A DNA stretch of 64,000 nt, from contig NZ_JBKKJT010000011.1 in assembly GCF_046614675.1 (NCBI RefSeq), positions 62,001-126,000 of the forward strand. Reading direction: 5' to 3'. Of this stretch, positions 23,703 to 32,375 are shown one piece after another (positions within the stretch are counted from its first letter, which is position 1; each line of letters opens with the position of its first letter). Source of the stretch: Chryseobacterium cupriresistens. GTDB taxonomy: Bacteria > Bacteroidota > Bacteroidia > Flavobacteriales > Weeksellaceae. The position numbers and the translations under genes are program-made. The notes under the pieces were generated by a model. The model was not told the DNA's origin and made no database searches. It saw only the letters and a list, made by a program, of their open reading frames with translations.

Positions 23703-25310
23703 ATGGATTTTAGATATCAGGATCCGTATCCTATTCAGAAAGATGATACGGTGTACAAAAAACTTACATCAGATTATGTAAAGGTTGAAAAGCTGGGTGA
23801 CAGAGAAATTTTAACAGTAGATCCGAAGGGACTGGAGTTATTGGCAGAAGAAGCCATGGCAGATGTTTCTTTCATGCTTCGCTCTTCGCACCTGGAAAGC
23901 CTTAGAAGAATTATTGATGATCCTGAAGCTACAGATAATGACAGATTCGTTGCTTACAACCTTTTACAGAATGCTGCAGTAGCTGCAGAAGGAGCTCTTC
24001 CTTCATGTCAGGATACAGGTACAGCGATTGTAATGGGAAAGAAAGGAGAAAATGTATATACAGGAGTAGATGATGGCGAATACCTGAGCAAAGGAATTTA
24101 CAATACCTATCAGAAAAGAAACTTAAGATATTCTCAGGTCGTTCCTTTAACGATGTTTGATGAGAAGAATTCCGGATCCAACCTTCCTGCACAGATTGAT
24201 ATCTATGCTAAAAAAGGAGATTATTACGAATTTTTATTCTTAACGAAAGGAGGAGGTTCCGCCAATAAAACATTCTTATATCAGAAAACGAAATCTTTAC
24301 TGAACGAAAAATCTCTTGAAGAATTCATCAAAGAAAAAATTTCAGACCTTGGTACCGCTGCATGTCCGCCATACCACTTAGCATTGGTAATCGGAGGAAC
24401 TTCAGCTGAAGCCAATCTTGCAGCCGTTAAAAAAGCCTCAGCAAAATATTATGATCATCTTCCGACAGAAGGAAATGAAGCCGGACAGGCATTCAGAGAC
24501 CTTGAATGGGAAGCTAAAGTTCAGAAAATCTGCCAGGAAAGTGCCATCGGAGCTCAGTTTGGAGGAAAATACCTTACTCACGATGTAAGAGTGATCAGAC
24601 TTCCGAGACACGCGGCATCTTGTCCGGTAGGAATGGGAGTTTCCTGTTCTGCAGACAGAAATATCAAAGGGAAAATTACCAAAGAAGGAATTTTCCTGGA
24701 GCAGCTGGAACAGGATCCGAAAAGATTCTTACCTGATACTCCTCCACATCTGGAAGAAGCTGTTGAGATTAATCTGAACAAACCAATGCCGGAAATTCTT
24801 GCAGAGCTTTCCAAATATCCGATCAAAACAAGATTAAAACTGAACGGAACATTAATCGTTGCAAGAGATATTGCTCACGCAAAAATCAAAGAAATTATCG
24901 ACAGCGGTAAACCAATGCCGGACTATTTCAAAAATCACCCGATCTATTACGCTGGACCTGCAAAAACTCCGGAAGGAATGGCTTCAGGAAGTTTCGGGCC
25001 TACTACTGCCGGAAGAATGGACGTTTATGTAGACGAATTCCAAAGCCATGGTGGAAGTATGATCATGCTGGCAAAAGGAAACAGAAGTAAGGATGTTACC
25101 AATGCATGTCATAAATACGGAGGTTTCTATCTTGGATCTATCGGAGGGCCGGCTGCCATTCTTGCGAAAGACAATATTGTATCTGTAGATGTGGTAGACT
25201 TCCCGGAATTAGGAATGGAAGCAGTAAGAAAAATTGAAGTAAAAGACTTCCCTGCCTTCATCATTTCCGATGATAAGGGCAATGATTTCTTTGCAAATCT
25301 TGCTCACTAA
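23703..25310 (+). CDS. Fumarate hydratase class I (iron-sulfur type)
   Basis: 535 aa, the length of fused class I fumarases (FumA/FumB type). Same reaction as FumC but with an oxygen-sensitive 4Fe-4S cluster. Likely cluster cysteines are in PSCQDTG (about residue 101), in the ASCPVGMGV region (about 306) and in a later Cys. The beta-domain motif GGPAAILAKDNI near the C-terminus is characteristic. Both enzyme types side by side suggests a switch with oxygen, iron or stress. Confidence 0.93.
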   Translation: MDFRYQDPYPIQKDDTVYKKLTSDYVKVEKLGDREILTVDPKGLELLAEEAMADVSFMLRSSHLESLRRIIDDPEATDNDRFVAYNLLQNAAVAAEGALPSCQDTGTAIVMGKKGENVYTGVDDGEYLSKGIYNTYQKRNLRYSQVVPLTMFDEKNSGSNLPAQIDIYAKKGDYYEFLFLTKGGGSANKTFLYQKTKSLLNEKSLEEFIKEKISDLGTAACPPYHLALVIGGTSAEANLAAVKKASAKYYDHLPTEGNEAGQAFRDLEWEAKVQKICQESAIGAQFGGKYLTHDVRVIRLPRHAASCPVGMGVSCSADRNIKGKITKEGIFLEQLEQDPKRFLPDTPPHLEEAVEINLNKPMPEILAELSKYPIKTRLKLNGTLIVARDIAHAKIKEIIDSGKPMPDYFKNHPIYYAGPAKTPEGMASGSFGPTTAGRMDVYVDEFQSHGGSMIMLAKGNRSKDVTNACHKYGGFYLGSIGGPAAILAKDNIVSVDVVDFPELGMEAVRKIEVKDFPAFIISDDKGNDFFANLAH

Positions 25311-25377
25311 TTAGTTTAAAATTAAAATAAATAACAAAATAGAACGCTGATCTTTTGTGTAAAAAGGAAAAAAGTTC

Positions 25378-25385
25378 TATTTTTG
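25378..25385 (+). promoter_or_regulatory. -7 box TATTTTTG of the small membrane protein gene
   Basis: TATTTTTG with an upstream TTTTG near 25352, giving near-ideal Bacteroidota spacing. Its position fixes the start codon at ATG 25404. Confidence 0.6.
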
Positions 25386-25403
25386 CCTAAAATCTTTAAG
25401 AGA

Positions 25404-25688
25404 ATGATAACGATATTATCAGCATTTTGGCCGTTCTACCAGTTCCTTTGGACTATATTCTTCATTACTATGTTCCTAGTAGGATTCTGGTGTATTTTTA
25501 TGTTCTTCGGATTAGTAATCCCAATGTGGCTAACTGAAGGTTTGAAAGAGTATTTCGGAAAAGTAAAGCCTTTCGATCCTGAAGATATCAGAAGAAAGCT
25601 TATTTCTGAGCAGGAAGGTGTAGAAGTTATCTATAGCGAGCCTAAAGGAAACGGACCTTTCCTTCACGATCACGGACATCATCATTAA
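25404..25688 (+). CDS. Small membrane protein with His-rich C-terminus
   Basis: 94 aa starting at ATG 25404. The TTG at 25383 is rejected because it lies inside the -7 box. A hydrophobic hairpin (about residues 4-45) is followed by a charged tail (GKVKPFDPEDIRRKL) and ends DHGHHH, which might bind a metal. No family recognised. The gene is single, followed by a bidirectional terminator. Confidence 0.65.
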   Translation: MITILSAFWPFYQFLWTIFFITMFLVGFWCIFMFFGLVIPMWLTEGLKEYFGKVKPFDPEDIRRKLISEQEGVEVIYSEPKGNGPFLHDHGHHH

Positions 25689-25752
25689 TTGATTGTCATT
25701 GCTTTTTCACCTGAATTCTGAAAAAGTAATATCAAAGCAAAACAACATATAT

Positions 25753-25782
25753 AAAACCGCTTAAGCAATTAAGCGGTTTTTC
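25753..25782. terminator. Bidirectional intrinsic terminator
   Basis: AAAACCGCTTAA / TTAAGCGGTTTT-type stem with flanking A and T runs, between convergent genes. Confidence 0.85.
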
Positions 25783-26675
25783 TATTTATTATTCCTCAGA
25801 CTTTCCGGAGATACCCCAAATTTCTTTTTAAAAGCCCGCGTAAAGTTCTGGAGATATTCATAACCGCACTCAATAGCAATTTCTTTGATCATAATTTCTT
25901 TATTGGTAATCATTTTCTTTGCTTTCAGCATCCTGAGTTCTGATATATAATGAGCAATCGTTGTATGATACTGCGTTTTGAATTCCTTTCTGACAGTATT
26001 CTGGTTCAGTCCAAAATATTTTCCAATTTCCTCTGCTTTTATATTTCTATGGTAATTTTCATCAATGAATTTCCTGATCATTTCAGACGTTTTTGGAGTG
26101 TCTTCGAAAATGTTTTTCTCATTAAATTGCTCAAAGATCAGGATAAGAAGTTTGATAATCTTTGCTTCTATAAATAACTTCTGCATGATTCCTTTCTTAT
26201 TATAATCCAGAATCTCTTTTACAATCATATGCATCTCAACCGTCATGTCCGGCGGCGTTTCTTTATGAAGGAAAATGAAATTATTATGAATCATGTTTTC
26301 CAGAATTTCAGCATTTTCACGATTAAGCTTTGGATTGATGAGGTTAAAAATATATTGATAATTGATCTGAATCTGGAGGTACCTCAGAATTTCCTGGTTT
26401 TCTGTCCAGAGTTCAGCAACACTTTCTTTAGGAGAATAATGGAGGATGTATTGATTTTTTTTGAATAAAAACTGGGTTCCGCAATCATGACCTTCTAAAT
26501 TAATACCATCACTCAACATGAAAATCAAATTAAAACTTGACTTTCCCTCCAGCATATGAGACTTGAAGGATTGATCAGGACGCAGGTCTTCCTGCATGAT
26601 GATTTTGATGTCCTCGGATATGAACAAATGTCCACTTTTTAATTGACTCCTCATACAACACATTTTTACAGCCAT
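25782..26675 (-). CDS. AraC family transcriptional regulator
   Basis: 297 aa from ATG at 26675. A TTG at 26768 would extend the frame, but it lies in a -7 box, so it is rejected; an ATG at 26663 is also possible. The C-terminal 100 residues form two helix-turn-helix units (NYHRNIKAEEIGKYFGLNQNTV and IKEIAIECGYEYLQNFTRAFK) with the typical FKKKFGVSPESLR end. The N-terminal part is a variable sensing region. It is divergent from the FISUMP-domain surface protein gene, which is a plausible target. Confidence 0.9.
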   Translation of the reverse strand: MAVKMCCMRSQLKSGHLFISEDIKIIMQEDLRPDQSFKSHMLEGKSSFNLIFMLSDGINLEGHDCGTQFLFKKNQYILHYSPKESVAELWTENQEILRYLQIQINYQYIFNLINPKLNRENAEILENMIHNNFIFLHKETPPDMTVEMHMIVKEILDYNKKGIMQKLFIEAKIIKLLILIFEQFNEKNIFEDTPKTSEMIRKFIDENYHRNIKAEEIGKYFGLNQNTVRKEFKTQYHTTIAHYISELRMLKAKKMITNKEIMIKEIAIECGYEYLQNFTRAFKKKFGVSPESLRNNK

Positions 26676-26755
26676 GGTACAACTTCTTACGATAAAAGTC
26701 CTCCGCAGGATAACCAAAAGTTCGAAAATGATAACTCGGGGTTGATGATGTGAAG

Positions 26756-26773
26756 TACTTTTGCGCAAAATTA
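26756..26773. promoter_or_regulatory. Face-to-face divergent -7 boxes around TTTTGCGCAAAA
   Basis: TACTTTTG (26756-26763, plus strand) and TAATTTTG (reverse complement of 26766-26773, minus strand) both fit TAnnTTTG and are two bases apart. The centre forms the palindrome TTTTGCGCAAAA. The AraC gene and the FISUMP gene would therefore be transcribed from one overlapping promoter region. Confidence 0.5.
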
Positions 26774-26808
26774 AATTAAATTTAGAATAATTAAAAATAA
26801 TATTTCAT

Positions 26809-28887
26809 ATGTTTAAAGATTTACATTTTGCAATACGGAAAATCAGAACAGGATTAGCATTGCTAACCGTTGCTGGAAGCTATATGTATGCCCAGCAATG
26901 GGAAAATGTAGGAGGCATTCAGAATGTATCTGCAGGAGGAAGCAGTTTTAATAATCTTGTTATTGATAACTCAGGAAACTATTATCTGTCCTATTATGAT
27001 GTTTCAGTAGCTAAAGGCTCTGTTCAGAAATTTAACGGAAACTCATGGTCTTACTTAGGAGGAACGCCCGGAGTTACTACAGGAACAGCCACTTACAACT
27101 CATTGTCTATAAGTCCGAACGGAAACAGTATTTATTATACCAATCAGCTTGGTTATCCAGGCTCCGGGATGGAAGTACGCTTATTTACAGGGTCTTTATG
27201 GTCTCAGCTTCCGAATGTTACAGACAGTTCCGTTAATTATCAGGCTTCTGCCGTTTCCTCTGATAATATCATTTTCACGTATGGTTCTTATGGTTCAGGA
27301 ACGGTTAAAAGATATTCCGGAGGAGCATGGGAGCAGATAGGAAATGCAGGTTTTTCGGGCGGTGCTGACTTCGCTGAAATGGTCATCGGAACCAATAATA
27401 TGATCTATACCTGTAATGTTTCCGGAGGGATAAAAGTATATCAGAACAGTACAGATGCAAGTTCAGCACAAAACTGGAGTCTGGTAGGCGGAACAGCTGC
27501 AGATGCTTCTTCATCAGGAGAGCAGTATAATGCTGATATTGCTTTAGATGGAGCAAACACAATCTATGTTGCTTATGTTTCCAACTCCGGAGGAGGAAGG
27601 AAGTTGAATGTCAGAAAGTTTGACGGAAACTCCTGGGTGCAGGTTGGAAATGCCAATTTTTCTGAGGGAAGAGTACAGCATGTTGCCTTAGCCGTAACAG
27701 AATCAGGAAAGCCATATGTGGTAGCCAGCCGTTTTGAAAATGATAATTTCCTGAGAAATACCGTTTATCAATTAGACGATTCACAAAACTGGGTTCCTTT
27801 TGGAGGAGATTTTGTTTCAGCTGGAGAGGCAAAATACAATGATTTAGCAATAGATAAGGCACAAAATTATCTTGTTTTGGCTTATTCCGACAATACAGCA
27901 AAGGTGAAAAGAATTTCTCTGAACCTGAATCCACAAACATGCAGCAACACAGACCCTGGAGCTAATGCAGGAGACATAGGCTGTGTAAGTTTTATGTATC
28001 GTGGACAACAGGTTGCTTATACTACGGTAAGAGGAGCAGATGGAAAAATATGGCTTCAGCAGAATCTGGGGAGCTCACAGGTGGCTTCATCATCAGCTGA
28101 TGCGAATTCTTATGGGGACCTTTTCCAATGGGGAAGATGGGATGATGGTCACCAGCTTAGAAATTCTCAGATCGTACCGGCTCCATCACCTAATACTCCG
28201 GAAGGAACAAATACCACTGCGGGAAGTTATATTGCAGGATCTCCAGGATGGTGGGCAGGTTTTGCAGGTTCAGATACGTGGGTAGGAGTATCTGTTGCGG
28301 ATGTGAATGCATCCGCCGGAATAGATCCATGTAAAGCAATAGGAGCAGGATGGAAATTGCCTTCTCAGGCAGAGTGGACTACTTTAATTGGAGCTGAAAG
28401 TATTTCTAACCCAACAACGGCTTATAACAGTCATCTTAAATTACCGGCAGGAGGCTACAGAAGCTCCAGTGACGGGAACTTTACTTTTGTAGGGCAAAGA
28501 GGATATTTCTGGAGTTCTGATACATCAAGTCTGGGAGGGAAATATCTGTATATCGGATCAACGATTGCCAATCCATCTGCCGGAGCTATGAGAGGGCAGG
28601 GGTCATCAGTAAGATGCATCAAGCCTACCTCTTCTTTGGGTACTTCAGAAATCAAACTGAATCAATCTGTCATTGGAATGTATCCTAACCCAACTAAAGG
28701 AATTCTTATGATTAAAGCTGATTCAGGAATTGAAAAAGTAAACATTGCCAATGCTGTAGGGCAAAGAATGAATGTACAGTTCTCGGATCGTCAGATCAAT
28801 TTGACTGAACTTCCTTCAGGATTATACATCGTAGAGTTAAAGTTAAAGAACGGACAATCAGTTTCTAAAAAGATTATAAAGGAGTAA
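26809..28887 (+). CDS. Secreted protein with FISUMP domain and T9SS type A sorting domain
   Basis: 692 aa. The signal peptide ends near SYMYAQQ. Residues 30-375 are repeats of a propeller-like unit (FNGNSWSYLGG, YSGGAWEQIGN, FDGNSWVQVGN). Residues about 390-610 carry the Fibrobacter succinogenes major paralogous (FISUMP) domain (DGKIWLQQNLGS, GDLFQWGRWDDGHQ, GAGWKLPSQAEW, RSSSDGNF, RCIKP). From 625 the tail (IGMYPNPTKGILMI ... GLYIVELKLKNGQSVSKKIIKE) is a T9SS type A sorting domain. It is likely surface-displayed; the binding target is unknown. It is divergent from an AraC regulator. Confidence 0.88.
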   Translation: MFKDLHFAIRKIRTGLALLTVAGSYMYAQQWENVGGIQNVSAGGSSFNNLVIDNSGNYYLSYYDVSVAKGSVQKFNGNSWSYLGGTPGVTTGTATYNSLSISPNGNSIYYTNQLGYPGSGMEVRLFTGSLWSQLPNVTDSSVNYQASAVSSDNIIFTYGSYGSGTVKRYSGGAWEQIGNAGFSGGADFAEMVIGTNNMIYTCNVSGGIKVYQNSTDASSAQNWSLVGGTAADASSSGEQYNADIALDGANTIYVAYVSNSGGGRKLNVRKFDGNSWVQVGNANFSEGRVQHVALAVTESGKPYVVASRFENDNFLRNTVYQLDDSQNWVPFGGDFVSAGEAKYNDLAIDKAQNYLVLAYSDNTAKVKRISLNLNPQTCSNTDPGANAGDIGCVSFMYRGQQVAYTTVRGADGKIWLQQNLGSSQVASSSADANSYGDLFQWGRWDDGHQLRNSQIVPAPSPNTPEGTNTTAGSYIAGSPGWWAGFAGSDTWVGVSVADVNASAGIDPCKAIGAGWKLPSQAEWTTLIGAESISNPTTAYNSHLKLPAGGYRSSSDGNFTFVGQRGYFWSSDTSSLGGKYLYIGSTIANPSAGAMRGQGSSVRCIKPTSSLGTSEIKLNQSVIGMYPNPTKGILMIKADSGIEKVNIANAVGQRMNVQFSDRQINLTELPSGLYIVELKLKNGQSVSKKIIKE

Positions 28888-28951
28888 GCGGATCTCAATA
28901 CCAAAGATTTCGCCAAAAGAAATTAGTTCATTACAATTACTTTTATTGGAA

Positions 28952-28981
28952 GGCTCATGAAAATTTCATGAGTCTTTTTTT
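28952..28981 (+). terminator. Intrinsic terminator after the FISUMP gene
   Basis: GGCTCATGAAA / TTTCATGAGTC stem followed by a run of T. Confidence 0.85.
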
Positions 28982-29080
28982 ATTATTATTTCTCCCAAAA
29001 AATAGAAATATTTGATGAATACTGAACAGGAATAGTGGTCATGAAGAAAAATTTATACTATATTCGATAAAAAATAATAA

Positions 29081-31918
29081 ATGAAAAAGTTTTATTCTGT
29101 TGTTTTTCTGTTGATTACCATGGCTGTATTCGGACAGATCAATTATACAATTTCTCCTGATCCGTTCAACGAAACAGATGTGATCACGCTTACTGTTCCC
29201 GGGGATCAGATTGATGAGTCTGCGTGGGGCGTTTCCAACAACGCCATTTATATCTGGACATGGTCGTTTGACACCAATTATCAGAATAGCCAGGATTGCC
29301 CTACCAATGGCAGCTGGAACAATTCCAATGATCTGAATAAGCTGAATTATAATGCAGCAACAGACAGTTATTCACTCACTTTTACACCAACTTCTTTTTA
29401 TGGAAGAACAGGAATCGGAAGATTTGGGTTTTTATTAAAGGATAAGACAGGATCTCATCAGACCTCTCCAGACATTTTTGTGAATGTGGGTACTTTAAGC
29501 TTAAATCTTACCAATCCGCTGGCCAATAGCCTCACTTCAGTTCCTGCAGGAAATTCCATCACCATTACGGCGACGGCAAGTACCAATGCTACATTTCAGC
29601 TAAAAGCCAACGGAACTGTTGTCAATTCAACAACAACGCCTTCACAGTCTTATTCTTACAGTTATACGGTTACCCAGGATGCAAATATGGAACTTGTGGC
29701 GACACAGGGAACCACTTCCAAAACGGCAGCATTCATTGTACAGGTTCCGAGAAATGTTGTTTCCCAGGCAATACCCAACTGGATCAGACAGGGAATCAAT
29801 TATCATCCGACCGATCCAACCAAGGTGGGACTGGCTTTATATGCTCCGGGAAAAAATTTTGTACACGTCATAGGAAGTTTCAATAACTGGACGGTAAATG
29901 ATACCTATTTAATGAAAAAAGACACCACAAATCCCGATCTGTACTGGATTGAGCTCAATGGAATTACACCTCAGCAACTCCATACCTTCCAATACAGAAC
30001 CAATGATTTGAGAAAAGTAGCAGATCCCTATTCGCCACAAATTCTTTCCTCTTATGATGATCCGTGGATTTCCGCTTCTACCTATCCAAACTTACCTGCA
30101 TTTCCTGCCGGACAGGGTTTTGAAGTGTCAACATTTAAAACAGGCCAGGCCGCTTATAACTGGCAGGTTACCAATTTTCAAAGACCTGCGAAACAGGATC
30201 TTATAGTCTATGAATTATTATTGAGAGATTTCACACAGGAAAAGAACTGGCAGTCACTGATCAATAAAATTTCCTATTTAAAGAATTTGAAAATCAATGC
30301 TATAGAACTGCTTCCCATCATGGAATTTGACGGAAATCTTTCCTGGGGATATAATACTTCTTTCCATTATGCATTGGACAAAGCCTATGGAACTCCGGAA
30401 AAATTCAAAGAATTTGTAGATGTATGCCACCAGAACGGAATTGCAGTCATTCTGGATGTCGCATTTAATCACGCAACAGGACGTTCACCTCTGGTAAGAC
30501 TCTGGAATATTGATCCGGATGGTGATGGCTATGGAAATGTTGCAGCCAACAACCCTTACTTTAATCAGGTTCCGAAACATTCATACAATGTATTTAACGA
30601 TTTTAACCATACCAGCCTTTCAACGCAATATTATGTTGAAAGATGTCTTGAGCAATGGCTGACTGAATATCACATAGACGGATTCCGTTGGGATTTAACC
30701 AAAGGATTTACGCAAAGCTGTTCTGAAAATGATGAGGCCTGTACCAATGCCTACCAGCAGGACAGAGTGGATATCATGAAAAATTATGCTGATAAACAAT
30801 GGGCCATTGATCCCAATTCTTATATGATCTTCGAACACCTTGGAACTGATGCAGAAGAACAGCAATGGGCGAATTACAGAATAGCAGAAGGAAAAGGCGT
30901 TATGCTTTGGAATAAACAGACAGATCCTTACAATCAGAATACGATGGGATATAAGGAAAACAGCAATTACGACCGAATGAACCACAGTCTTCACGGATTT
31001 ACCAATATGAGTGCCGTAGGCTATGGAGAAAGCCACGATGAAGAAAGACTGATGTTTAAAAACCTTGCATACGGTGCAGCGAACGGAAGCTATGATGTAA
31101 AAAACCTGAATACCGCTCTTGAAAGAATGAAAACATTCGGGGCCACGTTCTTTACTATCCCTGGTCCGAAAATGATCTGGCAGTTTGGAGAATTAGGATA
31201 TGAATTCAGCATCAACAGATGTGCAAACGGTACGATAGACAGCGGATGCAGAACCGATGAGAAACCTGTTGCATTTACGCTCGGATATGATACTGATCTG
31301 AATAGAAAGGCGGTCTACGATACATGGGCTAAAATCATCAACATCAGAAACAGTCATCAGGTCTTTAAATCGAAAACCTATAGTATAGAATCCAACAATC
31401 TTACGAACGACCCCAATGGTCTGATCACAAGAATTTATGTATATGATGCCTCTATTACAACAGGAATAAAGAATGTTGTCGTATTGGCCAATTACACGAC
31501 TTCCGCACAGAATGTAGTGCCTTATTTCCCTTACACAGGTCAATGGCAGAATCTGATGGACAACAGTATTTCAAATGTAGCTTCCACAACAGCTCCAATC
31601 ACTTTACAATCGGGAGAATTTAGAATCTTTGGTAATTACGCGGGTGCTTTGTCAACAGCAGATGTCAATGCCGCCAACAAATTATCTCTTCAGATTGCAG
31701 ATAATCCTGTCCGAAATGGAATCGCTAAACTGGTTTTCAATAAAGCAAAAAATGGGGAAATTTCAATTTTTGATATGACCGGTAAAAAACTGGATACTTT
31801 CAAACTCGATAAAGAGAGCGGAACTTATAATTTGAAGGTTGATTATCCGGCAGGCACGTATCTTGTGCGGTTGAAATCAGATACAGGAATAGCCATTCAA
31901 AAGATGATTATTAAATAA
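29081..31918 (+). CDS. Secreted GH13 alpha-amylase family enzyme with T9SS sorting domain
   Basis: 945 aa. The signal peptide ends near VFGQ. Residues about 20-230 are N-terminal beta-sandwich domains; a CBM48-like module follows (GLALYAPGKNFVHVIGSFNNW). The GH13 barrel from about 360 to 770 shows all conserved regions: VILDVAFNH, the nucleophile Asp in DGFRWDL (about 538), the acid/base Glu in IFEHLG (about 584) and the transition-state Asp in ESHDE (about 651). From 870 a T9SS type A sorting domain (IFDMTGKKLDTF ... GTYLVRLKSDTG) indicates export across the outer membrane. It should cleave external starch-like alpha-glucans. Confidence 0.93.
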   Translation: MKKFYSVVFLLITMAVFGQINYTISPDPFNETDVITLTVPGDQIDESAWGVSNNAIYIWTWSFDTNYQNSQDCPTNGSWNNSNDLNKLNYNAATDSYSLTFTPTSFYGRTGIGRFGFLLKDKTGSHQTSPDIFVNVGTLSLNLTNPLANSLTSVPAGNSITITATASTNATFQLKANGTVVNSTTTPSQSYSYSYTVTQDANMELVATQGTTSKTAAFIVQVPRNVVSQAIPNWIRQGINYHPTDPTKVGLALYAPGKNFVHVIGSFNNWTVNDTYLMKKDTTNPDLYWIELNGITPQQLHTFQYRTNDLRKVADPYSPQILSSYDDPWISASTYPNLPAFPAGQGFEVSTFKTGQAAYNWQVTNFQRPAKQDLIVYELLLRDFTQEKNWQSLINKISYLKNLKINAIELLPIMEFDGNLSWGYNTSFHYALDKAYGTPEKFKEFVDVCHQNGIAVILDVAFNHATGRSPLVRLWNIDPDGDGYGNVAANNPYFNQVPKHSYNVFNDFNHTSLSTQYYVERCLEQWLTEYHIDGFRWDLTKGFTQSCSENDEACTNAYQQDRVDIMKNYADKQWAIDPNSYMIFEHLGTDAEEQQWANYRIAEGKGVMLWNKQTDPYNQNTMGYKENSNYDRMNHSLHGFTNMSAVGYGESHDEERLMFKNLAYGAANGSYDVKNLNTALERMKTFGATFFTIPGPKMIWQFGELGYEFSINRCANGTIDSGCRTDEKPVAFTLGYDTDLNRKAVYDTWAKIINIRNSHQVFKSKTYSIESNNLTNDPNGLITRIYVYDASITTGIKNVVVLANYTTSAQNVVPYFPYTGQWQNLMDNSISNVASTTAPITLQSGEFRIFGNYAGALSTADVNAANKLSLQIADNPVRNGIAKLVFNKAKNGEISIFDMTGKKLDTFKLDKESGTYNLKVDYPAGTYLVRLKSDTGIAIQKMIIK

Positions 31919-31968
31919 AACAAAAGATTTAGTTGTCTAGACTTATAAAAAATATTTAATATCTTAAA

Positions 31969-32070
31969 AACCATTAAGAAGGTTTAAGAAATAAAGTATA
32001 GTTAAGGTTAATCATTCTGATTTTTAAGTTTCTCTTAATCCTTTTAAACTCTTATTAAATCTTAATGGTT
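31969..32070. repeat. Inverted repeat with 11-bp arms
   Basis: AACCATTAAGA at 31969-31979 and its exact reverse complement TCTTAATGGTT at 32060-32070, enclosing 80 AT-rich bases with further short TTAAG/CTTAA symmetry. No coding frame; probably a non-coding repeat element of this genome. Confidence 0.5.
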
Positions 32071-32111
32071 CAAAAATAAAAAGTTTAAACAAGTTCCATA
32101 CAAAATAAAAG

Positions 32112-32144
32112 GCAAATTTGCAGATCAGCAGATTTGCTTTTTTT
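32112..32144 (+). terminator. Intrinsic terminator upstream of the SAM riboswitch promoter
   Basis: GCAAATTTGC / GCAGATTTGC stem (one mismatch) followed by seven T. The T tract overlaps the -33 element of the next promoter. Confidence 0.75.
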
Positions 32145-32172
32145 GTAAGTTCAGAAAAATAGTCTACTTTTG
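32143..32172 (+). promoter_or_regulatory. Promoter of the SAM riboswitch operon
   Basis: TTG (32143-32145), 19-base spacer, TACTTTTG (32165-32172). This fits the Bacteroidota TTTG-N19-TAnnTTTG promoter well and puts the transcript start just before the riboswitch. Confidence 0.7.
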
Positions 32173-32180
32173 CCGTAGAT

Positions 32181-32280
32181 TTATCAAGAAAGGTGGAGGG
32201 ATTTGGCCCGGTGAAACCTTAGCAACCTGCACAATTCCAGCGTGTAAAGGTGCTAATTCCAACCCTTTGGGAGAGATAAT
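32181..32280 (+). ncRNA. SAM-I riboswitch (S-box leader)
   Basis: The leader reads TTATCAAGAAAGGTGGAGGG, then GGCCCGGTGAAACCTTAGCAACC, then AAGGTGCTAATTCC and GAGAGATAA. These are the conserved P1/J1-2, P2 kink-turn, J3/4 and P4 parts of the SAM-I aptamer in correct order. It should repress the downstream genes when S-adenosylmethionine is plentiful. No clear hairpin plus T run follows within the 95 bases before the ATG, so control could be translational. Confidence 0.93.
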
Positions 32281-32375
32281 TGAAGTCAATACTCTATATG
32301 AATTCCATTTCTTGAAGTCTTGTGTATCTGCGGAAAGATCCGTCAGATTGGTAGTATTAATTGGCAAGAACAAAA

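Noticed and set aside
25383..25403. TTG start for the small membrane protein
   Set aside because: The codon is part of the -7 promoter box TATTTTTG, so it cannot be in the mRNA.
26676..26768. N-terminal extension of the AraC regulator
   Set aside because: The TTG lies in the -7 box of the minus-strand promoter; the ATG at 26675 is used instead.
32361..32375. TTG start of the TonB receptor
   Set aside because: The ATG at 32376 begins a standard signal peptide; the TTG adds only five residues before it.
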